NCBI GenBank assembly: GCA_003531155.1
Contig: DQHR01000176.1
Span: 10,826-16,111, forward strand
Source: Bacteroidales bacterium
GTDB lineage: Bacteria; Bacteroidota; Bacteroidia; Bacteroidales; Tenuifilaceae
Length of the DNA: 5,286 bases
Direction: 5' to 3'
Shown: in pieces, positions 1 through 5,286 of the stretch
Layout of the letters: every line of letters starts with the position of its first letter
How positions within the stretch are numbered: position 1 is the first letter of the stretch
Translations under genes and position numbers: made by a program
The notes under the pieces: model-generated
What the model saw: only the letters and a program-made list of their open reading frames with translations
Databases searched by the model: none
Told to the model about the DNA's origin: nothing

Positions 1-1
1 G

Positions 2-409
2 ACAGAAATACTAATGCAAAAGGGTGTTCAGTTAATATTTAAGAAAACAGGTGGGGAAATTGTGCTGAATAGCGATAAACAGAGGGTCAAACAAATTCTT
101 ACAAACCTCATAAGTAATTCAATGAAATTTACTGAGAATGGAGTAATTGAAGTTGATTTTTATGTTGATGGTAAGAACGTTATCTTTACAGTAATGGATA
201 CTGGTATTGGAATTTCTGAAGAGGTACAACAAGTAATTTTTGAACGATTTTGGCAAGCAGCTCAACCCAAAACCAGTAAATTATATGGTGGCACAGGATT
301 GGGCCTAGCCTTAAGCAAAGGATTGGTTGACCTACTCAATGGAAAAATAAGCGTTAAATCAAAGTTAGGATATGGCTCGATTTTCACAGTTGAGATACCT
401 CTTTCCTAA
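2..409 (+). CDS. Sensor histidine kinase, C-terminal ATPase domain (5'-truncated by window edge)
   Basis: This is the end of a two-component sensor kinase. The frame is open from base 2, the first complete codon, to a TAA at 407-409, giving 135 visible residues. They form one HATPase_c (GHKL) domain, which binds ATP for histidine autophosphorylation. The motifs are in canonical order: N box NLISNSMKFTENG (residues 35-47), G1 box DTGIGI (66-71), F box FERFW (80-84) and G2 box GGTGLGLALSKG (96-107). The chain then ends on the final beta strand FTVEIPLS, with no receiver or Hpt domain after it, so the C-terminus is that of a plain kinase. The dimerisation/phosphoacceptor helices and any sensor or PAS domains lie upstream of the window, so the signal and partner regulator are unknown. 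The internal ATG at 14 is probably not the start, because it would remove part of the strand and helix leading into the domain. The family call is very secure; the specific identity is not recoverable. Confidence 0.95.
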   Translation, partial: TEILMQKGVQLIFKKTGGEIVLNSDKQRVKQILTNLISNSMKFTENGVIEVDFYVDGKNVIFTVMDTGIGISEEVQQVIFERFWQAAQPKTSKLYGGTGLGLALSKGLVDLLNGKISVKSKLGYGSIFTVEIPLS

Positions 410-413
410 GAGG
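398..413 (+). terminator. Small hairpin over the histidine kinase stop codon, weak terminator candidate
   Basis: CCTCTT (398-403) and AAGAGG (408-413) are perfect complementary arms around a 4-nt loop, with the TAA stop (407-409) overlapping the hairpin. An overlapping alternative pairs TTCCT (403-407) with AGGAA (411-415). The sequence after it, AATCTATTTTGG, has only a short, interrupted T run, so it falls short of a classic intrinsic terminator on the + strand. On the - strand there is no T run after the stem. The position between convergent genes fits a terminator, but a stem of this size can arise by chance. Confidence 0.25.
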
Positions 414-457
414 AATCTATTTTGGAAGAGAATTAACGCAGCATCCAGTAATTTCAA

Positions 458-3001
458 TTATGCAGAATTTCGTGCAGCATTTATAATTCCAAACGAACAC
501 TGAACTACAACATCCGCGTAAAGTTGTGCTGTCCCATCATCCTTCCCAATAAATTCATTATATTGGCTTAAGGCGTATTGTTGAATTACAATTAAAGGTT
601 TTATAATATTCTCCCTTAAACGAACCGAAAGAAGATCCTTAGGATTTTTTTCCATAAGAATTTTTGAACCTGAAGATCTTAGCAGAAGCTCAATAGATCT
701 AACGTACTCTTCAAAAAGAGCATTCCAAATTTCTTTAAATTGCTCATCGTACCTTACAAATGAGGTTAGTTCAAAATTGGTTTTTTCTAAAACCATTTGA
801 CTGTTTTCAACAAGGGTTCTAAAAAAACGACTTTTTGTATACAGATCCTCAATTTTGTTTTCACCAAAATCTTCAAATGCTTTTTCCAACGCAAAACCAA
901 ACCCATAATAACCAGGGATATTCTGCTTATTTTGGCTCCACGAACCAACAAAAGGGATGGCTCTTAGGTTATCGAGTTGAAGAGTTCCTCCCTGATTCCT
1001 TTTATCGGGACGACTTCCAATATTCGTTTTCCCAAAAAAGTTTAGCGGAGAATATTTTTGCATATAGGGAATAAAATCGGGACGATTTTTTAGTTCAGCA
1101 TAATGGATTTTGCTGTTTTCCATCAACTTATCCATAATTTTAAGATGTAATTCTGGAAACTCAGCATGATAAGCGGTATTGTGCTTATTTTTGATTGCAG
1201 CGCTAATTAGCTGCTCCATATTATATTTTGCAGAAATAGGCGTGCCATAATTTGAGCTAATTGTCTGCCCCTGAATGGTTAGTTGAATCTCCTTGTTTGC
1301 CACATTTAACGCCTGTGCCGCATAGTACTGATGCGTTTTTCCTCCACCACGAGCAGCGGGACCTCCTCTGCCATCGAAAAATATGACCTGAACTCCATAT
1401 TTTTCGGATATTTTACTTAATCTTTCTTTTGCTCGGTAAATTGACCAGTTGGCTGCAAAATAGCCTCCATCCTTTGTTCCATCGGAGAAACCAAGCATAA
1501 TTGTCTGCCTATTGCCACGTTTTTTTAAATGCTCTTTATAAGTTGAATTATTGTAAAGTGTTTCTATAATCGCAGCGCAATTTTCGAGGTCAGTAATAGT
1601 TTCGAAAAGTGGAATAAAATCCATACTCAAATCATCCTTGCTCCAGCCATTGCAAAGGAAAAGTTTGTAAAGCAAAATAATATCGGATGCCCTGCCACAG
1701 TTGGAAATGATAAACCTGTTGCAACCTCTTTCCCCATTGGTTTTCTGAATTTTTCTAATTCCTGAAATAGTAGTGCATGTATCCGTATGAATATCAGAAT
1801 CACTTGCTAGTACAGCATTTGAAGAATTAAATGCAAGTATCCAATTCAAACGTTCTGCATCGTTATGATACAGATCATCTATGTATTCACTATTTGTTAC
1901 TAACGAAAAAACATTTCTTAGCACCCTTGAATCTTGCCTAATATCAATAGTTGCAAAATGAGCACCAAAAATTAGTATTGTATTTATAAGATTTTGTACT
2001 TCGTCGCGATACAGCCCTTGGAATTGGCTATCAATAAGTGTTTTTATTAGTTTTAGATTTAAAACTACTTCATCAGGGTTAAGAATTTTTCTATCATTTA
2101 AACAGTCTATGAGATATTGTTCAACCTTAACAAGGTTATCAAACGCATTATCGAATGAAATATGCCGTTTTATTATCCTTATTTCCTGATAGTATTTTCT
2201 GATAATCGATTTCCTAAGCAGTTCTGCTACTTTTTCGGTTACTTCAGCGGTAACATTTGGATTCCCATCTCGATCGCCACCTGGCCAAAACCCGAGTTCA
2301 ATAAGATTTTCATTTAAAATGCCTTCTGAAGGAAGAACCGAAAAAATCTCTTTTTGTATGGCAAGAATCGCCTTAAAGAAGATATTCTCGAGATACCAGA
2401 TGAGGCTATTAGCTTCATCTACAGGTGATGGTTTTTTATCCTTGAAGAACGATGTAAATGCCAATTGCTGTAATAGTTTCCCGATGGTTTCAATATCGTT
2501 ATTACGTATAGCCTCTTCTAAATCAGTAATAATTGCCAGTATAGTACCTGGGTAGAATTGTGTTGGGTGGGCTGTTAGAACCAGTTTAATTTTTAGTTCC
2601 GAAACTGTCTTAATCAACTCCTGTTCAGGAACTTTTGTTAAATAATCTTTTAGAACGTAAAGGATGGAGTTTGAACTATTCAAGTCGTTAATCTTACCAA
2701 ATGCAGAATCCTCAACAGCATCAAAAATAACAACCTGTCGCTCGGTTAACCTGATAAAATCTTTTAGTAAGTCTGTAAAGTTTGAATCATTTTGAGAATA
2801 ATTCAATTTACTGCAATATTCAGCAATTATTTCCCTTGGCGATAGTGAGCGTTTTAATCCATCATCAACGGTTTTGATGAATTGCTGAAGATGATTGCCG
2901 GTATTCCTATTTATTGGAAGACCTAGAAAAATGCTGTTGTAGATTTCGAACTTTTGAATAACTGCTTTTTCGAAATTCTCGATTTGGTATTTTGTGTTCA
3001 T
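458..3001 (-). CDS. ppc: Phosphoenolpyruvate carboxylase
   Basis: Cytosolic anaplerotic enzyme that joins phosphoenolpyruvate and bicarbonate to give oxaloacetate and phosphate. At 847 aa it is full length, slightly shorter than the 883-aa E. coli enzyme. Visible motifs: LTAHPTQ (residues 142-148, essential catalytic His145), GFWPGGDRDGNPNVT (237-251), IDIRQDSR (352-359), LFETITDLEN (465-474), MLGFSDGTKDGG (502-513, Lys510), glycine-rich loop DGRGGPAARGGGKTH (543-557), IGSRPDKR (661-668) and LRAIPF (679-684). From remembered alignment to E. coli, the aspartate/malate feedback-site residues are present: Arg551, Lys740, Arg796 and Asn845 near the C-terminus. Feedback inhibition is therefore likely. 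Asp543 replaces the usual His of the FHGRGG loop. The ATG at 3001 is the first possible start: an in-frame stop lies ten codons upstream, and no Shine-Dalgarno sequence is seen. The gene is single, divergent from the porin/amt pair and convergent with the kinase. Confidence 0.98.
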   Translation of the reverse strand: MNTKYQIENFEKAVIQKFEIYNSIFLGLPINRNTGNHLQQFIKTVDDGLKRSLSPREIIAEYCSKLNYSQNDSNFTDLLKDFIRLTERQVVIFDAVEDSAFGKINDLNSSNSILYVLKDYLTKVPEQELIKTVSELKIKLVLTAHPTQFYPGTILAIITDLEEAIRNNDIETIGKLLQQLAFTSFFKDKKPSPVDEANSLIWYLENIFFKAILAIQKEIFSVLPSEGILNENLIELGFWPGGDRDGNPNVTAEVTEKVAELLRKSIIRKYYQEIRIIKRHISFDNAFDNLVKVEQYLIDCLNDRKILNPDEVVLNLKLIKTLIDSQFQGLYRDEVQNLINTILIFGAHFATIDIRQDSRVLRNVFSLVTNSEYIDDLYHNDAERLNWILAFNSSNAVLASDSDIHTDTCTTISGIRKIQKTNGERGCNRFIISNCGRASDIILLYKLFLCNGWSKDDLSMDFIPLFETITDLENCAAIIETLYNNSTYKEHLKKRGNRQTIMLGFSDGTKDGGYFAANWSIYRAKERLSKISEKYGVQVIFFDGRGGPAARGGGKTHQYYAAQALNVANKEIQLTIQGQTISSNYGTPISAKYNMEQLISAAIKNKHNTAYHAEFPELHLKIMDKLMENSKIHYAELKNRPDFIPYMQKYSPLNFFGKTNIGSRPDKRNQGGTLQLDNLRAIPFVGSWSQNKQNIPGYYGFGFALEKAFEDFGENKIEDLYTKSRFFRTLVENSQMVLEKTNFELTSFVRYDEQFKEIWNALFEEYVRSIELLLRSSGSKILMEKNPKDLLSVRLRENIIKPLIVIQQYALSQYNEFIGKDDGTAQLYADVVVQCSFGIINAARNSA

Positions 3002-3045
3002 GGCAAAATTTAGAGGTTTAGTTTGATCTTATTGCCATGGCGCAA

Positions 3046-3082
3046 ATTAGTAAAAATACTAATGGAATAAAGTACTACTAAT
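3046..3082. repeat. Perfect inverted repeat ATTAGTA-AAAA-TACTAAT plus a third half-site; possible operator for ppc
   Basis: ATTAGTA (3046-3052) and TACTAAT (3057-3063) are exact reverse complements separated by AAAA, making an 18-bp dyad whose near edge is 44 bp from the ppc start codon. A second direct copy of TACTAAT sits at 3076-3082, 19 bp (roughly two helical turns) from the first. Three copies of a 7-mer in 37 bp, two of them forming a dyad, resemble a regulator binding site. The dyad could instead fold as a hairpin in the ppc leader RNA if transcription begins upstream of it. AT-rich background makes such repeats easier to get by chance, and no regulator can be named. Confidence 0.35.
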
Positions 3083-3181
3083 TCAAAATCACTAAGTAAT
3101 TTATTTTTACAGATTCTCAATAAAATATGAGGGGACAAGAAACTACAACTTAGTATTAGCCTTCTTTAATACCAAGTTCTA

Positions 3182-3212
3182 TTGATAGCCAAATTGGCAG
3201 CAGATACTTTTG
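3182..3212 (+). promoter_or_regulatory. Bacteroidota-type promoter for the porin-amt operon (TTG-N20-TAnnTTTG)
   Basis: TTG at 3182-3184 is followed after exactly 20 bp by TACTTTTG at 3205-3212, a full match to the TAnnTTTG -7 element used by the primary sigma factor of Bacteroidota, with the usual -33/-7 spacing. Transcription would start around 3218-3220, leaving a leader of about 20 nt that is AT-rich and lacks a Shine-Dalgarno sequence, as is common in this phylum. It is the only convincing promoter in front of the porin-like gene, and none is seen in the 26 bp before the ammonium transporter, so it probably drives both. The start site is inferred from the motif. Confidence 0.7.
3188..3198. 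promoter_or_regulatory. 11-bp palindrome GCCAAATTGGC within the promoter spacer, possible operator
   Basis: GCCAA and TTGGC are perfect inverted arms around a single central A. The palindrome lies wholly between the -33 TTG and the -7 TACTTTTG elements, where a bound repressor or MerR-like activator would control initiation directly. The symmetry does not extend further: the next flanking bases are A/A and T/G. This is short for an operator and may be chance. Its position is the only reason to list it. Confidence 0.25.
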
Positions 3213-3240
3213 TTGTTCATAACCTTAAACCTTTACTTAT

Positions 3241-4026
3241 ATGAATAAATTATTTAGCGCAATCACAGCATTTGTTTTTCTTTCTGTATTATCACTTAAT
3301 GTGTTTTCTCAGGATGAATCACCCGTTCAGCTAGGTGCAGATGTTATGAGTCGTTATATCTGGAGGGGAGTAAGCCTTGGTGGGAGCAGTCCAAGCATTC
3401 AACCTTGGTTAAAATATAACATGTCAAGCAAGGACTCATCTCATGTTTTAACTGTAGGCGCTTGGGGAGCGTATACTTTTTCTGAAACCTCAAACCAAGA
3501 GGTAGATCTTTATTTTACCTACACCTATAAAAGCGTAATTAGCTTTACTGTTACGGATTATTTCTTCCCCGAGTATTATGATACAAAAGCCCGTTCTAGG
3601 TATTTCAATTACGATAAAGACAGTACTTGTCATGTTTTTGAAGGAATTATCAGTTTTAATGGAACCGAAAAAATCCCATTCACCCTTCTTTTTGCCATGA
3701 ATTTTTACGGCAATGATGCTCGGAAAATCAACGATGATGGTAGTTCTGATAAAATATTTATGACCAAATATGTTGAACTAGGGTATAAGAAAAATATTAA
3801 AGGGGTTGATTTTAACGCATTCGTTGGTGCAGCACTCGATAAACCTAATAAGGATAGAGGTGAATTAGGATTTTATGGGAATAAAACTTCAGGAATCATA
3901 AACCTAGGAGTTAAGGTTTCAAAATCTATTCAAATATCCGACAAATACGCTTTACCAGTTCAGGCTTCAATTATTACAAATCCTGAAGCAGAGAATATAT
4001 TTATGGTTTTTGGCATTTCATTCTAA
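3241..4026 (+). CDS. Exported outer-membrane beta-barrel protein, TorF/gcw_chp-like putative porin
   Basis: A 261-aa protein with a typical Sec signal peptide: MNKLF, a hydrophobic core over residues 7-22, and probable cleavage before Gln24, as often seen in Bacteroidota (FS|QDE). The mature part begins with VQLGADVMSRYIWRGVSLGG (29-48). A strand with Y-[IV]-W-R-G near the N-terminus is the hallmark I recall of TorF-like putative porins. The rest alternates polar and aromatic/hydrophobic residues, and the chain ends in MVFGISF, with the terminal Phe expected of a BAM-inserted barrel. No lipobox or enzymatic motif is visible. It precedes the ammonium transporter gene by 26 bp behind one promoter, so it may let ammonium or small nitrogen compounds through the outer membrane; that role is inferred. 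The ATG at 3241 is chosen because it begins the signal peptide. Barrel and export are fairly sure; transport activity is not. Confidence 0.8.
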   Translation: MNKLFSAITAFVFLSVLSLNVFSQDESPVQLGADVMSRYIWRGVSLGGSSPSIQPWLKYNMSSKDSSHVLTVGAWGAYTFSETSNQEVDLYFTYTYKSVISFTVTDYFFPEYYDTKARSRYFNYDKDSTCHVFEGIISFNGTEKIPFTLLFAMNFYGNDARKINDDGSSDKIFMTKYVELGYKKNIKGVDFNAFVGAALDKPNKDRGELGFYGNKTSGIINLGVKVSKSIQISDKYALPVQASIITNPEAENIFMVFGISF

Positions 4027-4052
4027 TTACTTACAACTAAATCAGTATTACT

Positions 4053-5286
4053 ATGTTAAATTCAATTTTACTTCAAGCAACCGCTGTTCTTGATACAGGT
4101 TCAACGGGATTTATGCTACTAGCAACGAGTCTTGTTATGCTTATGACTCCTGCACTAGCAATGTTTTATGGTGGTTTAGCTACAAAGCGGAACATTTTGG
4201 CAATTATGATTCAGAGTTTCGTTTCTCTTGGATGGACTACAGTTCTTTGGGTTATTTTTGGCTACTCACTATGCTTCAGTGGTGGCGATGGTGGTATTAT
4301 TGGTAACTTCGATAAAGCATTCCTTACAGGAATAAGTATAGATACCCTTTGGGCTGGTAATGGTAAAATTCCTGAGTTTGTATTCATTGCATACCAAATG
4401 ATGTTTGCTATTATTACCCCTGCGCTTATCACTGGTGCGTTCGTTAATAGAGTTTCCTTTAAAGCGTATTTTCTTTTCCTAACTGTTTGGCAAATCTTTG
4501 TTTACTATCCATTCGTTCATATGATTTGGGGTGGTGGTTTACTTGCTCATTGGGGAGTAATTGATTTTGCTGGAGGTATTGTGGTTCATGCAACTGCTGG
4601 TTTTGCAGCATTAGCTTCGGTATTTTATGTTGGGGCACGTGTTGATAAGAACTCAACCCCAAACAGTATTCCTCTTGTTGCAATTGGTAGTGGTTTGCTT
4701 TGGTTTGGATGGTATGGCTTTAATGCTGGAAGTGAAGTTCAAGTTGATAATATCACATCCTTAGCTTTTATAAATACTGATATTGCAGCATCTTTTGCAA
4801 CTATTGCTTGGTTGGCAGTTGAATGGATTAGAGAGAGAAGACCAAAGTTTGTTGGTTTGTTAACAGGCTCAATTGCAGGTTTAGCTACAATTACTCCTTG
4901 TGCAGGGTTTGTTCCTCTTTGGGCTTCGCCACTTATTGGTATTGCAGCTGGTTTAGTTTGCTACTATGCTGTTCAGTTTAAAAATAAGATGAAGTGGGAC
5001 GATGCACTTGATGTTTGGGGTGTTCACGGTATGGGTGGAGTTCTTGGCTCTATTCTTCTTGGTGTTTTTGCCTCTAAAGCAGTTAATGCGGCTGGGGCTG
5101 ATGGTTTGCTATTTGGCTCAAGTTCATTCCTGTTTAAGCAATTCGTTGCAGTAGTTGGGGCTTCCGCTTATGCTTTTGGATTTACCTATCTGATGCTTAT
5201 CATCATTAATTTAATAACTCCTGTTCGCGTTTCGGAGGCTGAAGAATTGGCTGGTTTGGACAATGCTCTTCATGGTGAAAAAGCGT
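4053..5286 (+). CDS. amt: Ammonium transporter, Amt family (3' end cut by window edge)
   Basis: Inner-membrane channel that passes ammonium inward for assimilation. 411 residues are visible with about 11 hydrophobic segments and no stop before the window ends. Family signatures: MTPALAMFYGGL (31-42), QMMFAIITPALITGAF (115-130), HMIWGGGLLAHWG (156-168), DFAGGIVVH (171-179) and WYGFNAGS (220-227). By remembered alignment with E. coli AmtB the functional residues are kept: Asp171, the twin pore histidines His179 and His325, gate Phe118 and Phe223, and recruitment residues Trp159 and Ser227; Phe103 of AmtB is Tyr114 here. The cytoplasmic tail RVSEAEELAGLD...HGEKA matches the conserved PII-responsive tail, so GlnK-type control is likely and only a few residues should be missing. 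The ATG at 4053 is the first start after an in-frame stop at 4038-4040; no Shine-Dalgarno sequence is seen. There is no long cleavable signal like that of E. coli AmtB. Confidence 0.97.
   Translation, partial: MLNSILLQATAVLDTGSTGFMLLATSLVMLMTPALAMFYGGLATKRNILAIMIQSFVSLGWTTVLWVIFGYSLCFSGGDGGIIGNFDKAFLTGISIDTLWAGNGKIPEFVFIAYQMMFAIITPALITGAFVNRVSFKAYFLFLTVWQIFVYYPFVHMIWGGGLLAHWGVIDFAGGIVVHATAGFAALASVFYVGARVDKNSTPNSIPLVAIGSGLLWFGWYGFNAGSEVQVDNITSLAFINTDIAASFATIAWLAVEWIRERRPKFVGLLTGSIAGLATITPCAGFVPLWASPLIGIAAGLVCYYAVQFKNKMKWDDALDVWGVHGMGGVLGSILLGVFASKAVNAAGADGLLFGSSSFLFKQFVAVVGASAYAFGFTYLMLIIINLITPVRVSEAEELAGLDNALHGEKA

Larger units (their letters stand above)
3002..3240. other. Divergent intergenic control region between ppc and the porin-amt genes
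   Basis: These 239 bp are very AT-rich and contain no credible gene; the only small ATG frame (from 3127) stops after eight codons. The region must carry the start signals of ppc (leftward) and of the porin-like gene (rightward). A good Bacteroidota-type promoter faces right at 3182-3212. For ppc no equally good match exists. The best -7-like octamers on the - strand are TGATTTTG (3084-3091, one mismatch) and CTAATTTG (3043-3050, two mismatches), and neither has a TTG at the right distance. Three small inverted repeats fall here: 3046-3063, 3153-3172 (GTATTA, 8-nt loop, TAATAC) and 3188-3198. Confidence 0.7.

Noticed and set aside
410..457. Bidirectional terminator between the convergent histidine kinase and ppc genes
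   Set aside because: Only one short hairpin is present, with a poor T run on the + strand and none on the - strand, so a bidirectional terminator cannot be claimed.
835..1074. Open frame of 79 codons on the + strand inside ppc
   Set aside because: It is wholly antisense to the strongly supported ppc gene, has no promoter or recognisable motif, and its composition is what the reverse complement of a coding sequence gives.
2319..2555. Open frame of 78 codons on the + strand inside ppc
   Set aside because: Antisense shadow of the conserved N-terminal half of ppc; no domain, start signal or independent support.
3127..3153. Tiny ATG frame of eight codons in the intergenic region, considered as a leader peptide
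   Set aside because: Too short, no run of regulatory codons, no attenuator-like structure, and it lies upstream of the predicted transcription start.
3195..3212. Possible sigma-54 promoter (TGGCAG resembling a -24 element) upstream of the porin-amt genes
   Set aside because: Attractive for a nitrogen gene, but the -12 GC is missing at the required 10-bp spacing from the GG, and the same bases are better explained by the TTG-N20-TAnnTTTG promoter.
4459..4683. Open frame of 74 codons on the - strand, rich in Gln, His and Asn
   Set aside because: Antisense to the conserved core of the ammonium transporter gene; the odd composition reflects the reverse complement of hydrophobic codons.
1..5286. 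Mobile elements, CRISPR arrays, toxin-antitoxin or defence genes, tRNA or rRNA
   Set aside because: No transposase or integrase motifs, terminal repeats, spaced direct repeats or RNA-gene signatures were seen; almost all the sequence is accounted for by four conserved housekeeping-type genes.

Overview
The window is an ordinary chromosomal stretch, most likely from a member of the Bacteroidota (Bacteroidales or a relative). Four things point there: the AT-rich base composition; the absence of Shine-Dalgarno sequences in front of all three visible starts; a promoter of the Bacteroidota type (TTG, 20 bp, TAnnTTTG) upstream of the porin-like gene; and a phosphoenolpyruvate carboxylase of a divergent type that I associate with this phylum. 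The order and genus cannot be fixed from the sequence alone.

Layout from left to right. (1) Bases 1-409, + strand: the C-terminal ATP-binding domain of a sensor histidine kinase whose N-terminal part lies outside the window. (2) Bases 410-457: a short gap between two convergent stop codons, with a small hairpin over the kinase stop. (3) Bases 458-3001, - strand: a complete phosphoenolpyruvate carboxylase gene (ppc, 847 aa). (4) Bases 3002-3240: a 239-bp divergent intergenic region with one good promoter for the + strand genes, a perfect 7+4+7 inverted repeat close to ppc, and an 11-bp palindrome inside the promoter spacer. (5) Bases 3241-4026, + strand: an exported, probably outer-membrane beta-barrel protein resembling TorF/'gcw_chp'-type putative porins. 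(6) Bases 4053-5286, + strand: an Amt-family ammonium transporter, complete except for probably a few C-terminal residues.

How the genes may work together. The porin-like gene and the ammonium transporter gene are 26 bp apart on the same strand behind one visible promoter, so they probably form an operon serving ammonium or small nitrogen-compound uptake across both membranes. PEP carboxylase, transcribed divergently, makes oxaloacetate, the precursor of the carbon skeletons (aspartate, and 2-oxoglutarate via the TCA cycle) that receive the nitrogen. A carbon/nitrogen balancing logic for the shared control region is therefore plausible but inferred. The histidine kinase fragment has no demonstrable link to the rest.

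I found no mobile element, CRISPR array, RNA gene or clearly novel system. The points worth a second look are the divergent control region, the porin-Amt pairing, and the substitution of Asp for a usually conserved active-site-loop His in the PEP carboxylase.
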